Of a DNA stretch of 39,756 nucleotides, positions 1-8,513 are shown piece by piece. The stretch comes from Caballeronia megalochromosomata (GTDB taxonomy: Bacteria; Pseudomonadota; Gammaproteobacteria; Burkholderiales; Burkholderiaceae), in the NCBI GenBank assembly GCA_001580565.1, contig LRBF01000231.1, positions 1 through 39,756 of the forward strand, written 5' to 3'. Position 1 is the stretch's first letter, and every line of letters begins with the position of its first letter. The notes below the pieces were generated by a model that saw only the letters and a program-made list of their open reading frames with translations, was not told the DNA's origin and did no database searches. A program made the translations under genes and the position numbers.

Positions 1-235
1 AGTTTGTTGTGTGGCGCGATGTGACAGACCGTGCGCGATCCAAGCCCCGTTCTGCTTGTGTGGGCACTCGCTACTGCCGGTCCATTCAGCCAATCGCCTG
101 TGCCGCGGCCGGCATGAAGCACTTTGGATGGGGAAAGCTGTTTCTTTGGTTACTTTCTTTGCAGCAGCAAAGAAAGTGACTGCCGCCCCGCACAGGGGCA
201 ACGCTAATAAACCGGCACGAACACGGGATCCAGCG
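1..235. repeat. Dispersed ~235-bp repeat, left copy
   Basis: This stretch matches, in inverted orientation, the sequence at the right end of the window (39443 onward), with scattered substitutions along its whole length. It contains two nested hairpins: an 11-bp stem with a 4-base loop at 152-177 (arms ACTTTCTTTGC and GCAAAGAAAGT) and a GC-rich stem at 184-198 (GCCCC/GGGGC). An open frame crosses it and would give a peptide containing SLVTFFAAAKKVTAAPHRG. I recall similar short 'hypothetical proteins' scattered through Burkholderiaceae genomes, so I read this as a repeat rather than a gene. The outer end may lie beyond the window. Confidence 0.8.
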
Positions 236-244
236 AAAAAACCT

Positions 245-814
245 TTAAGCATTCCACCGCACGACCACCCATCGCCCGCGCACGCACCTGAACCAAACAA
301 TCGCGCCGAAATCCAACGGCCACTGCAACGCGTCCTCACGTGCGATGCCAAGCAAATGCGCCGCAAGCACCCGCACAACGCCCGCATGCGCGACAACATG
401 CACGGCATCCCGATCGACACACGTCGCTTCGAACCAAGCGATCACGCGTTGCGCAAACTGCGCCAGACTTTCACCGCCGTGCGGACGCGCATGTTCGATA
501 TCACTGGCCCAAGCATCGATGAGCACGCGATCGATCGCGTCCCACGCACGACCTTCCCACGCACCGAAGTGCACTTCTGAAAGACGCGCATCGATATGCA
601 CACCAACGCCCAGCGCATGCGCAAGCGATGCACAGCGCCGAAGCGGACTCGTATGCCATCCATCGACACACGCAGGCACGTTCAGCGCCGTCATGCGCGT
701 CATCAATGCACTGGCCAGTTCACGCGCATCGCGTTGCAAAGGCACGTCGGTTTGCCCATAGCACACGCCCGCTTCGATGGCGACTTCCGGATGCCGGATC
801 AGAACGAGATCCAT
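245..814 (-). CDS. cobC: Histidine phosphatase, probable alpha-ribazole phosphatase CobC
   Basis: A 189-residue histidine phosphatase (phosphoglycerate-mutase-like fold). The phosphate-accepting site is R7-H8 near the N terminus (LIRHPE). The SPLRR segment at 56-60, the acidic AWEGR at 85-89 and the second histidine H143 in VAHAGVVRV fit the family. It is the last gene of the B12 operon and its start overlaps the end of cobS by 16 bases. This context makes alpha-ribazole-5'-phosphate phosphatase in nucleotide-loop assembly the likely role. The family is broad, so the substrate rests on context. The length fits CobC, and the protein is probably cytoplasmic because there is no signal peptide. 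Confidence 0.88.
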   Translation of the reverse strand: MDLVLIRHPEVAIEAGVCYGQTDVPLQRDARELASALMTRMTALNVPACVDGWHTSPLRRCASLAHALGVGVHIDARLSEVHFGAWEGRAWDAIDRVLIDAWASDIEHARPHGGESLAQFAQRVIAWFEATCVDRDAVHVVAHAGVVRVLAAHLLGIAREDALQWPLDFGAIVWFRCVRGRWVVVRWNA

Positions 815-1557
815 GCGAGCCCAATGAGATAGATGGCGATTTCAAACACCTGCTGCGCGAAACCGAGACAATCGCCGGTATAACCGCCAATGCGCCGCAC
901 GAAGTAGCGTCCGATGAAAAAGCGCAACACGACGAGCACAACTATCGTGAAGCACGCAAACTTCCAGTCGATCAAAAAGAGCCACGGCAAGCCGAACACA
1001 AGCGCCAGCGCGAACGACGCAAGACTCATGCGCTGCGCGACCGGCTTCGCCTTGCCTTCCGCGCGCACATAATCGAGCGTGACGAGATAGCTGATCGCGA
1101 ACGCGCGGCTCGCGGCGTGCGCGGCGATCATCGTCCACGCGACACGCTGCGGCGGCACGACCGCAAGCGTCTGCCACTTCAATGCAAGCGCGATCATCAA
1201 CGCAATCGCGCCGAACGCGCCGATGCGCGAGTCGTGCATGATGCGCAACGCATCTTCACGCGTGTACGCGCCGCCGAACGCATCGACGCAATCGGCGAGC
1301 CCGTCTTCATGGAACGCGCCTGTCATGACGAGCGTCGCGGCCATCGAAAGCAAGACGGCGACACCGGCGGGAAACACGCGCAATGCCGCGAGATAGACGA
1401 GCGCCGCGACGCCGCCGACCATCGCGCCGACGAGCGGAAAGTAACGCGCCGCCGCGTTCAGATACGCGCGCTCGAAGCCGACCCAGCGTGGCACCGGCAC
1501 GCGCGTGAAATAGCCGAGCGCCGTGAAGAAATAGCGCAGTTCGTCGAGCGCGCGCAT
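799..1557 (-). CDS. cobS: Adenosylcobinamide-GDP ribazoletransferase CobS
   Basis: A 252-residue polytopic inner-membrane enzyme that joins adenosylcobinamide-GDP to alpha-ribazole, the last assembly step of the B12 nucleotide loop. The hallmark HEDGLAD motif lies at residues 83-89, followed by the conserved VDAFGGAYTREDALRIMHDS segment. Hydrophobic stretches fill most of the rest. The open frame extends upstream of 1557, but the start MRALDELRYF is right because it sits one base after the cobT stop and the upstream extension has no family character. It is translationally close to cobT and overlaps cobC. Confidence 0.94.
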   Translation of the reverse strand: MRALDELRYFFTALGYFTRVPVPRWVGFERAYLNAAARYFPLVGAMVGGVAALVYLAALRVFPAGVAVLLSMAATLVMTGAFHEDGLADCVDAFGGAYTREDALRIMHDSRIGAFGAIALMIALALKWQTLAVVPPQRVAWTMIAAHAASRAFAISYLVTLDYVRAEGKAKPVAQRMSLASFALALVFGLPWLFLIDWKFACFTIVVLVVLRFFIGRYFVRRIGGYTGDCLGFAQQVFEIAIYLIGLAWISF

Positions 1558-1558
1558 C

Positions 1559-2611
1559 TCAATCCGCTTTGTTCGACACACCCGCCGACTCGAAGCTCGC
1601 CATCTCGTCGACGAACGCGACGGCCGCGCGCAAGATCGGCAAAGCGAGCGCCGCGCCCGTGCCTTCGCCGAGCCGGAGATCGAGCTGCAACAGCGGCGCG
1701 GCATCGAAATGCGCCAGCATGCGCCGATGCCCCGTCTCGTTCGACGCATGCGCGAACACGCAATATTCGAGTACTTCCGGCGAGATCTTCACGGCCACCA
1801 GCAGCGCCGATGTCGCGATGAAGCCATCGACGAGAATCGTCATGCCTTCGCATGCGGCCGCGAGATACGCGCCCGTGATCATCGCGATCTCGAAGCCGCC
1901 GAAGGTCGCGAGCGTGTCGATCGCATCGCCTTCATTGCGATGCAGCGCGAGCGCGCGGCCGAGCACGTCGCGCTTGTGCGCGAGGCCGTGGTCGTCGAGC
2001 CCCGTGCCGCGCCCGACGCATTCGTCGATCGGCAGAGCGCACAGGCGGCTCATCAGACACGCCGCCGCCGATGTATTCGCGATGCCCATCTCGCCGAAGC
2101 CGATCACGTTCGTGCCGAGCGACGCGTGATGCCGCACGCGCGCAGCGCCACGCGCGATGCCTTCCAGCGCGGTCTCGCGCGACATCGCTGGCTCCTGCGC
2201 GAAGTTGCGCGTGCCGAGGCCCAGCGACAGGCGTTCGTATCCGTGATCAATGGGAATCGGTGTCGCGACGCCCGCATCGACGACTTCGAGCGTCATGCCC
2301 ACCGAGCGCGACAGCGCGTTGATCGCCGCGCCGCCGCTCAGGAAATTGGCGACCATCTGCGCCGTCACTTCCCGCGGATACGAACTCACGCCCTCTTTGG
2401 CAATGCCGTGATCGCCCGCAAACACGATCATCGCGGGACGTTCGATGCGCGGCTTCACCGTGCGTTGTATCAGGCCCATTTGCAGCGCGAGGGATTCGAG
2501 CCGCCCGAGGCTGCCCGGCGGCTTCGTCTTCATGTCGATGACGTGGCGCAGTTCGGCTTCGAGTGCGCGATCGAGTGCGCGGGGTCTCGGGATGTCGTTG
2601 AGCGTGGACAT
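1559..2611 (-). CDS. cobT: Nicotinate-nucleotide-dimethylbenzimidazole phosphoribosyltransferase CobT
   Basis: A 350-residue soluble enzyme that moves phosphoribose from nicotinate mononucleotide to 5,6-dimethylbenzimidazole, giving alpha-ribazole phosphate, the substrate of the CobC/CobS branch. Visible hallmarks are KPPGSLGRLE near residues 30-39 and the C-terminal GEGTGAAL, whose glutamate E316 matches the catalytic base of the family (Glu317 in the Salmonella enzyme). Length is normal. It begins 11 bases after the stop of the ABC ATPase gene and ends one base before cobS, so it belongs to the riboswitch-controlled operon. A purine-rich GAAAGGAAT precedes the start as ribosome binding site. 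Confidence 0.96.
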   Translation of the reverse strand: MSTLNDIPRPRALDRALEAELRHVIDMKTKPPGSLGRLESLALQMGLIQRTVKPRIERPAMIVFAGDHGIAKEGVSSYPREVTAQMVANFLSGGAAINALSRSVGMTLEVVDAGVATPIPIDHGYERLSLGLGTRNFAQEPAMSRETALEGIARGAARVRHHASLGTNVIGFGEMGIANTSAAACLMSRLCALPIDECVGRGTGLDDHGLAHKRDVLGRALALHRNEGDAIDTLATFGGFEIAMITGAYLAAACEGMTILVDGFIATSALLVAVKISPEVLEYCVFAHASNETGHRRMLAHFDAAPLLQLDLRLGEGTGAALALPILRAAVAFVDEMASFESAGVSNKAD

Positions 2612-2622
2612 CGAAATTCCTT

Positions 2623-3399
2623 TCAGGGGCGATGGATGGAAGGCACGAGCGCTTCATGCTCGCCGTCGCGAATCAGCGCGAGCGGATAGCCGAACGCCGC
2701 GCTCGCGCGTTCGGGCGTGAGCACCTCGGCGACGAGGCCCGCACAGGCGCCGCCCTTGCCGTCGAGCAAAAGCGCGTGCGTCGCGAAACGGCGCGCGAGA
2801 TTCAGATCGTGGCACGAGAAGATTACGCTGCGCTTGTGCTCGTGCGCGGCGTCGCGCAACGCATGCAGGCAGTCGATCTGATGATGCAGGTCGAGATGCG
2901 AAAGCGGTTCGTCGAGCAACAGGAACGGCGCGTTCTGGCACAGCGCGGCGGCCAGTGCGACACGCTGGCGTTCGCCGCCGGAAAGCGTCAGCACGTCGCG
3001 CGAGGCGAAGGATGCAAGGCCGAGCGTGTCGAGCGCGGCGCGCGCGGCGCTGCGGTCGTCTTCGCTCTCCCAGCCCCAGCCGGTGAGATACGGAAAACGG
3101 TTGAGCAGCACGGTGTCGAGCACGCTCGCGCTGAAGGCGTCGTGCGTGGCCTGCGGCATCCACGCGCGTTCGCGTGCGAGGTCCGCCGCGCGCCATGATG
3201 CGAGCGCGCGGCCTCCGAACGACACGCTGCCCGATGCGGGTTTCGCGAGACCGGCGAGCACGTTGATGAGCGTCGTCTTGCCCGCGCCGTTCGGACCGGC
3301 GATACACCACACTTCGCCCGCCGCAATGCTTTGCGTGAGACCGTCGACGAGCGTGCGTGAGCCCGCACGAAGCACGATGGCATCGAGATGCAGCGTCAT
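2623..3399 (-). CDS. btuD: Cobalamin ABC transporter ATP-binding protein BtuD-like
   Basis: A 258-residue ABC ATPase with Walker A GPNGAGKTT at residues 35-43, Q-loop at 81-83 (MPQ), signature LSGGERQR at 139-146 and Walker B FLLLDEP at 159-165. It should power import of cobalamin through the permease encoded just upstream. Its ATG overlaps the permease stop by four bases (ATGA), so translation is probably coupled. A much longer open frame continues upstream, but that part is only the permease gene read in another frame. The substrate, corrinoid rather than an iron siderophore, follows from the riboswitch and neighbours, because the FecCD/BtuCD families are hard to separate by motif. Confidence 0.92.
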   Translation of the reverse strand: MTLHLDAIVLRAGSRTLVDGLTQSIAAGEVWCIAGPNGAGKTTLINVLAGLAKPASGSVSFGGRALASWRAADLARERAWMPQATHDAFSASVLDTVLLNRFPYLTGWGWESEDDRSAARAALDTLGLASFASRDVLTLSGGERQRVALAAALCQNAPFLLLDEPLSHLDLHHQIDCLHALRDAAHEHKRSVIFSCHDLNLARRFATHALLLDGKGGACAGLVAEVLTPERASAAFGYPLALIRDGEHEALVPSIHRP

Positions 3400-4424
3400 C
3401 GCGGTCTCCGCAGGAGCATCCACAGGAACATGGGCACGCCGATCAACGCGGTGACGACGCCCACGGGCAATTGCGCGGGCGCGATCACCGTGCGCGCGAG
3501 GAGATCGGCGGCCATCACGGCGAGTCCGCCCGCGAGCGCGGCGGCGGGCACGAGCATGCGCTGATCGTTGCCAAACGCGAGGCGCAGCAGATGCGGCACG
3601 ACGAGTCCGACGAAGCCGATGGTCCCGGCTGTCGTCACCGCGGCCGCCGCGGCAACCGATGCCACGAGATACACCCGCACACGCAAGCGTTCGACCGGCA
3701 CGCCGAGCGCACGCGCGGTGGCGTCGCCGCGCAGCAGCACGTTCAATTGCGGCGCGACCGGAACGATCGCAACGAGCGCAATAGCTAGCGCGATCAACGC
3801 GGGCCACGGCGCCGCCGCGCCGTTGAGATCGCCCGTCAGCCAGAAGATCATGCCGCGCAGCCGGTTCTCGGGCGCGATGCTCAGAATCAGCGTGATCAGC
3901 GCGCCCCATCCCGATGCAATCACGACGCCCGTCAGCAGGAGTCTCGGCGACGCGTCCTGTCCGCTTTGCCAGAGGTCCTTGCGCGCGAGTCCGAGCACGA
4001 TGACGATCGATGCAAACGCGCCCGCGCACGCGGCGATATCGACGCCCCACCACGGCATCGATGCGAGCATCGCAGCCAGCGCGAAGGTCGCCGCGCCGCC
4101 GGATACGCCGAGCACGTACGGCTCCGCGAGCGGATTCTTCAACAGCACTTGCAGCAGCGCGCCCGCCATGGCGAGCAGCGCGCCCGATGCGAAGCCCGCG
4201 AGTGCGCGCGGCAGACGCAAGGTGAGCACGATGTCATCGGCGATATCGGGCGTCGCGGCATGCGCGTGAAAGAGCGCGCCGATCGCACGCGATACCGGCA
4301 ACGCGACGCTGCCCATCGCGAGCGACGCGACGAGCACGACGAGCGTCCCGATGCCGAGCGCGCTCCAGATCACGGCCGCGCGGCTCGCGTTCATCGCGCG
4401 CGGGCGTTCAGCGACGCGGCTCAC
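3396..4424 (-). CDS. btuC: Cobalamin ABC transporter permease BtuC-like (FecCD family)
   Basis: A 342-residue polytopic inner-membrane permease of the FecCD/BtuC family. The conserved segment GALLQVLLKNPLAEPYVLGVSGGAA (shown here in two parts: GALLQVLLKNPLAEP, then LGVSGGAA) lies about residues 87-112 and matches the family signature. The C-terminal part carries GTIGFVGLVVPHLLRL, the segment that touches the ATPase. About ten hydrophobic helices can be seen. It overlaps the btuB stop by four bases and the btuD start by four bases. No gene for a periplasmic binding partner (BtuF) lies in this operon, so that component must be encoded elsewhere or replaced. Confidence 0.92.
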   Translation of the reverse strand: MSRVAERPRAMNASRAAVIWSALGIGTLVVLVASLAMGSVALPVSRAIGALFHAHAATPDIADDIVLTLRLPRALAGFASGALLAMAGALLQVLLKNPLAEPYVLGVSGGAATFALAAMLASMPWWGVDIAACAGAFASIVIVLGLARKDLWQSGQDASPRLLLTGVVIASGWGALITLILSIAPENRLRGMIFWLTGDLNGAAAPWPALIALAIALVAIVPVAPQLNVLLRGDATARALGVPVERLRVRVYLVASVAAAAAVTTAGTIGFVGLVVPHLLRLAFGNDQRMLVPAAALAGGLAVMAADLLARTVIAPAQLPVGVVTALIGVPMFLWMLLRRPR

Positions 4425-6280
4425 GACGGACGCCAGCCGAGCGTGACATAGGCGCCGCGCCGTGGCGTGTTGTACGAGTACGCGAGTTCATAGTCCTTGT
4501 CGAACAGGTTGTCGATGCGCGCCGTGACGTACCACGACTTCGAAATGTCGTAGCGCGCCGACAGATTCACGATGCCATAACCCGCGAGCGTCGAATCGTA
4601 ATCGCTGCGCGCTCCGCTCACGATCCACTCGCCGCCGACCCGCCAGCGCCCGATCGTGCGGTGCGCCGTGAGCGTCGCGAAATGCCGCGCGCGGCGCGTC
4701 AGGTCCTCGTGATTCGTTTCGTCGATGGGATTCTGGAACGTGACGCCCGCGCGCAAATCAGTTGCGCCGACATGTCCCGCCCACGATCCCTCGATGCCCT
4801 GCACCTTCGCGCGCCCGACGTTCTGCGCGACATAGTAGAAGCCGCCATCGGACACATAGTCGATCAGATTCGAATAGCGCGTCTGGAACAGCGTGACGCG
4901 CGCGACGCCGAGCGCATTCGATGCGTACTGCAACGCCGCTTCCACCGAATGGCTGCGCTCCGGCTGAATCGACGGATTGCCGCTCAACGGATAGTAGAGG
5001 TCGTCGAAGCTCGGCGCGCGAAACGACGCCGCATAGCTTGCGCTCGCCTTCCAGTGCGCATCGAAGTTGTACGCGTAGCCCAGATAGTAGCTGTTCGCGC
5101 CGCCGAAATCGGAATACTGGTCGTGTCGCAGATTCGCCTGCAATTCGCTCGCGCCGATGTGTCCCACGTAACCCGCGAACACCGAATTCACGTGACGATC
5201 GGGCGCGATGAACTGATCGGAGTCGAGCGTCTGATCGAGATGCTCGTAACCGAAGAGCAGCTTGTGCGCCTCGGCGATCCTGACATCGTTCTGCCACGTG
5301 TATTGCCGGTTCTCCGAATCGAAGCGGCTCGTGTACACGCCGTTCTGCTCGATGTTCGCGCGGTCCTGTCCCTGCGCGACGGTGAAGTGCGTGGTCCAGC
5401 CATCGGTGATTTTGCCGTTCGCGAACACGGACGCCGAGCGCACGCGATCGTGCGATTCGTTGATGTCGGTGGGCTGGCCGTAGGCATCGTCGAAGCTGTT
5501 GATGCCGTTCGATTGCAGGAAGCGCACGCCCGCGTCCCACTTGTCGCTGAACTGATGGCGCAGCGTCGCCGCGACGCTCTCGTTCAGATAGCCGTTCGCG
5601 TTCGGATTCACGCCCGGCGCGATGGCCGGATCGATCGACGAAAAGCCGTCGGTCTTCTCACGCGACACGTTCAGGCTGAAGGTCGTGCGGCCGTCCTTGT
5701 CGAGCGCGCCGTTCACGCCCGCCGACTGACGCTGCGTGTGATAGCTGCCGTACTCGGCCTCGAAGTTGAAGCGCGGCGGGCGCGGCTCGCCTTCCTTCGT
5801 GAAAATCTGCACGACGCCGCCGATCGCATTCGAGCCGTACAGCGCCGATACATTGCCGTTCACGATCTCGACGCGCCCGATCTGGTCGAGCATCAGTTGC
5901 GATAACTGCGCCGCGCCGAGCGACGCCGATTCGACGCGCACGCCATCGATCAAAACGAGCGATTGCGACGAGGCCGCGCCGCGTATGTAGAGACCCGAAT
6001 TCGCGCCCGGTCCGCCGTTGCGCGTGATCTGCACGCCGGGCGCGAGCGCGACGAGGCCGAGCGCGTCGTCGGCGTTCGCGTCGGCGATGTCCTGTTCATC
6101 GAACACCGATGTCTGCGGGATCGATTCGGCGAGCGGCTGCGGCGCGCGCGTCGCGGTGACGACGACGGGAGCAAGCGTTTGCGAGGCGTCATCGGCGGCA
6201 TGCGCAACGCTAGCGAGCGGCAATCCGATGAAGGCGGCGAGCGCGCCGCGACGGGCCAGCGCGGCCAGTGGCAATACCAT
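4421..6280 (-). CDS. btuB: TonB-dependent vitamin B12 receptor BtuB
   Basis: A 619-residue outer-membrane receptor. Residues 1-28 form a signal peptide ending SVAHA, and the mature protein begins with the TonB-box-like segment TLAPVVVTATR (35-45). A plug domain follows, with the typical IRGAASSQSLVLIDGVRV and EIVNGNVSALYGSNAIGGVV segments, and then a long alternating beta-barrel. The ATG at 6280 is preferred over upstream in-frame codons because those fall inside the riboswitch. The last residues are GAYVTLGWRPS, so the barrel does not end in the usual terminal aromatic residue; the tryptophan is four from the end. It is first in the B12 operon and about 90 bases downstream of the riboswitch. 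Confidence 0.93.
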   Translation of the reverse strand: MVLPLAALARRGALAAFIGLPLASVAHAADDASQTLAPVVVTATRAPQPLAESIPQTSVFDEQDIADANADDALGLVALAPGVQITRNGGPGANSGLYIRGAASSQSLVLIDGVRVESASLGAAQLSQLMLDQIGRVEIVNGNVSALYGSNAIGGVVQIFTKEGEPRPPRFNFEAEYGSYHTQRQSAGVNGALDKDGRTTFSLNVSREKTDGFSSIDPAIAPGVNPNANGYLNESVAATLRHQFSDKWDAGVRFLQSNGINSFDDAYGQPTDINESHDRVRSASVFANGKITDGWTTHFTVAQGQDRANIEQNGVYTSRFDSENRQYTWQNDVRIAEAHKLLFGYEHLDQTLDSDQFIAPDRHVNSVFAGYVGHIGASELQANLRHDQYSDFGGANSYYLGYAYNFDAHWKASASYAASFRAPSFDDLYYPLSGNPSIQPERSHSVEAALQYASNALGVARVTLFQTRYSNLIDYVSDGGFYYVAQNVGRAKVQGIEGSWAGHVGATDLRAGVTFQNPIDETNHEDLTRRARHFATLTAHRTIGRWRVGGEWIVSGARSDYDSTLAGYGIVNLSARYDISKSWYVTARIDNLFDKDYELAYSYNTPRRGAYVTLGWRPS

Positions 6281-6369
6281 GAATGAAGAATCCGTTTCGC
6301 GTGAGCGCGACCCCGCTCCCCGCGAGGACGATGCGCGACGAACGCATTGCGCAATAAGCGCAGATGCGT

Positions 6370-6640
6370 CGAACTCAGGCCGGTATCCGGGCTGGCGACG
6401 GATCGTCTCGCCTTCCCGCGCAGGATGCGCAGTGGCGTCGACACGTTTCTTGCAGTCGATTCGATGAAGAACCCGGCGTGATGAAAATCCACACGCTCGC
6501 GCTGCAAAACGCGCATGAGACGACTTGCAACTTGCGTTGCGGTCGCTTACCGTTGCGGGGGCAGCACAGGTTGGCTCGTCCCAGGTGGGTCCCGGTCGGA
6601 CTTCGGAGACTTCGCTCCCTGTTTCCCGTTTGACTGCATC
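6370..6640 (-). promoter_or_regulatory. Cobalamin (AdoCbl-type) riboswitch upstream of btuB
   Basis: Read on the minus strand, the leader has the conserved core GCTGCCCCCGCAACGGTAAG (complement of about 6546-6565) and, near the 3' end, a B12 box GCCAGCCCGGATACCGGC (complement of 6379-6396). The 5' part reads ACGGGAAACAGGGAGCGAAG near 6610-6630, as in the first paired region of this class. Order and spacing fit the Rfam cobalamin family. About 90 bases separate it from the btuB ATG. Known riboswitches of this class shut off expression when coenzyme B12 is plentiful; whether this one acts on transcription or translation is not clear. It should control all six genes down to cobC. Confidence 0.93.
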
Positions 6641-6939
6641 CGCGAGATCCGCGAATGCGAGCACCAAAAGTGCGGCAAGTGTAGGAGCGCGGGTTGGGGC
6701 CGTCAAGAAAACGGCACGGACAACGTGGCGCGGCGCATGACGAATCGAACGAGAACCAGCCGGCCTGTCCTCACGAGCGTAGACCAGCGCTCGCGTTTTC
6801 TGCACACGAATGCATGGCGACATGCGCTTGATCGATGGATTAAGCGCAAGATCGCATGCTGTTACGTCTCGAAACGAGACAATTATCGGAAGCTCCGTTG
6901 AACCGCGCTAAAATGCGAGGTCTTTAGAGGACGCAGCAC
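6641..6939. other. Intergenic region between the B12 operon and zapB-like gene
   Basis: About 300 bases without a gene. It should hold the minus-strand promoter for the riboswitch transcript, which I cannot assign, and the plus-strand promoter of the cell-division pair. A TAAAAT box at 6910-6915 is a fair -10 element for the latter, but no convincing -35 element is placed. AGAGGA at 6927-6932 is the ribosome binding site of the gene starting at 6940. I see no further RNA or repeat here. Confidence 0.5.
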
Positions 6940-7308
6940 ATGCTCAACGAACTCGAATCACTGTCAGGAAATATCGGCCGGCTGATCCAGATCAGCGAGC
7001 GCCACAATCAGGCGCGCCAGGCGCTGCAGGACCAGCTCGATCAACTGCGCGCCGATTATGCGAACGTGCAGGCCGAGCTTGCGCAAGTGCGCGACGAGCG
7101 CGATACGCTGCAATCCGAACGCGACTCGCTCTCCGCGAAAATCGACGACGCGCAAGTGCGCCTCAACGCGATTCTCGAAAAGCTGCCGCGCGGGAAGTCC
7201 GCGCAACATGCCGAAGCGGACAATCAACTCGATCTCCTCGAAGCCGATTCCCGGGAAGCACATGAAGCGGAATTGCACGGCGAACATCATCAGGGAGAGA
7301 AGGCATGA
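6940..7308 (+). CDS. ZapB-like coiled-coil protein (TIGR02449-like)
   Basis: A 122-residue protein. Residues 1 to about 85 form one long heptad-rich helix with many Gln, Glu, Arg and Leu residues (for example NQARQALQDQLDQLRADY), followed by a charged His-rich tail. It overlaps the start of zapA by four bases (ATGA). In beta- and gamma-proteobacteria a small coiled-coil protein annotated as ZapB-like or TIGR02449 lies in this position. The inferred role is support of the FtsZ ring together with ZapA, in the cytoplasm. Identity to true ZapB cannot be judged by eye because coiled coils look alike. Confidence 0.8.
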   Translation: MLNELESLSGNIGRLIQISERHNQARQALQDQLDQLRADYANVQAELAQVRDERDTLQSERDSLSAKIDDAQVRLNAILEKLPRGKSAQHAEADNQLDLLEADSREAHEAELHGEHHQGEKA

Positions 7309-7619
7309 CGAACACGCAGATTGAAGTCTCCATTCTCGGGCAGCCTTATCGCCTCGCGTGCTCGCCCGAAACGGAAGGCGCGTTGCGCGAAGCGGTCGCG
7401 CGCGTCGACGCCGAAATGAACAAGGTGCGCAATGCAAGCAACGTGCGCGGCACGGATCGCATCGCGGTGATGGCGGCGCTTTCGCTGGCGTCGGAATTGC
7501 TTAAGCTGCAGGACAGCGTGCGTCACGGCGAGGCCTTCCCCGCCGAGGAAATCCGCCGCACCATGCACTCCATGAACGAGCAACTGGGCGCCGTCATTGC
7601 GCAATATGAAGTGCAGTGA
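7305..7619 (+). CDS. zapA: Cell division protein ZapA
   Basis: A 104-residue protein of normal ZapA length. It opens with a beta-hairpin segment (IEVSILGQPYRLACSPE), continues with ALREAVARVDAEMNKVR and DRIAVMAALSLASELL, and ends in a helix, as in the family. ZapA binds FtsZ and bundles its filaments at the division site. The start overlaps the upstream coiled-coil gene, which indicates coupled expression. 6S RNA follows about 105 bases downstream, the gene order common in proteobacteria (zapA next to ssrS), which supports the call. Confidence 0.94.
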   Translation: MTNTQIEVSILGQPYRLACSPETEGALREAVARVDAEMNKVRNASNVRGTDRIAVMAALSLASELLKLQDSVRHGEAFPAEEIRRTMHSMNEQLGAVIAQYEVQ

Positions 7620-7724
7620 CGCGTGCGCGCGTTGAGTCAATCAGCGCGCAATGTCAATCGAAAAAAGAAACCGCCGAATTGATGTCAAGAGGCTGCAGAA
7701 GGCAAACGATTGGTGTACAGTGAC

Positions 7725-7903
7725 GTTTCCCTGCCTGGTACGCCAAGGTCATATATTCCTTGAACCAATGCTACATTGGCACGGTTGCGGAACCTTGCAG
7801 CACGGGCGCGCGCGTCGCTAGTCCGATGTACCCAAAGTGTTGCTTACCGCGACCAATCTTGAACCCAGGTTCAGGATGCCGGCCTAGCGGCTATGGCGGG
7901 GAC
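7725..7903 (+). ncRNA. ssrS: 6S RNA
   Basis: The segment CTTGAACCCAGGTTCAGG near 7858-7875 matches the conserved 3' part of 6S RNA (CTTGAACC-GGTTCA in E. coli). The ends can pair to form the terminal stem (CCCTGCC at about 7729-7735 with GGCGGGG at 7895-7901). The position, downstream of zapA, is the usual one. 6S RNA mimics an open promoter and holds the sigma70 RNA polymerase in stationary phase. Ends are estimated from the terminal stem and may be off by several bases. A possible -10 box TACAGT lies at 7716-7721, with no good -35 box. Confidence 0.9.
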
Positions 7904-7914
7904 CCAATCAAAGA

Positions 7915-7946
7915 AACGGCATCGGTTTTTCCGGTGCCGTTTTCGT
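7915..7946 (+). terminator. Intrinsic terminator after 6S RNA
   Basis: AACGGCATCGG-TTTTT-CCGGTGCCGTT forms a GC-rich stem with a short T loop, followed by TTCG. It sits just after the 6S RNA end and before the EVE gene. The U-run after the stem is short, so termination strength is uncertain. Confidence 0.65.
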
Positions 7947-7978
7947 TTGTGTCGTCGATACACGCATAGCGAACAACC

Positions 7979-8437
7979 ATGCGCTACTGGCTGATGAAGT
8001 CCGAACCGGACGAAGCGAGCATCGATCATCTCGCGCACGCGCCGAAAAAAACCCTGCCGTGGACGGGCGTGCGCAACTATCAGGCGCGCAACTTCATGCG
8101 CGATCAGATGCAGATCGGCGACGGCGTGCTCTTCTATCATTCGAGCTGTCCGGAGCCGGGCATCGCGGGCATCGCGAAAGTATGCTCGACGGCCTATCCC
8201 GATCCCACACAGTTCGATCCGAAGAGCGACTACTACGATCCGAAGTCCACGCAGGAAACGCCGCGCTGGATGCTCGTCGACGTGAAGTTCGTCAAGAAGA
8301 CGCCGCTCGTCCCGCTCGCCGCGCTGCGCGAGCACAAGGAACTCGCCGACATGCAGGTGCTCGCGCGCGGCAATCGCCTGTCGATCACGCCGGTGACCGA
8401 AGCGCAGTGGCGCTTTATTACCGAGCAACTCGTCTAA
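7979..8437 (+). CDS. EVE domain protein
   Basis: A 152-residue protein that is essentially one EVE domain (PUA-like fold). It opens MRYWLMKSEPDEASIDHL and continues with WTGVRNYQARNFMRDQMQIGDGVLFYHS, the typical family sequence. In eukaryotes the related domain (thymocyte nuclear protein 1) recognises modified bases. Bacterial single-domain versions are often near ssrS and their substrate is unknown. It is cytoplasmic, with no signal peptide. Its gene follows the 6S terminator and is probably transcribed separately. Family assignment is secure; the function is not. Confidence 0.93.
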   Translation: MRYWLMKSEPDEASIDHLAHAPKKTLPWTGVRNYQARNFMRDQMQIGDGVLFYHSSCPEPGIAGIAKVCSTAYPDPTQFDPKSDYYDPKSTQETPRWMLVDVKFVKKTPLVPLAALREHKELADMQVLARGNRLSITPVTEAQWRFITEQLV

Positions 8438-8513
8438 CACGGAACTTACGACACGAAGGCCGCGACTAAATCCCGTCGCGAATCACGCGATATCTCGCGT
8501 TCGGAGTCCTTCG

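Noticed and set aside
11..580. Long frames at the left end antisense to cobC
   Set aside because: They run through the repeat and the antisense strand of cobC, as expected in GC-rich DNA.
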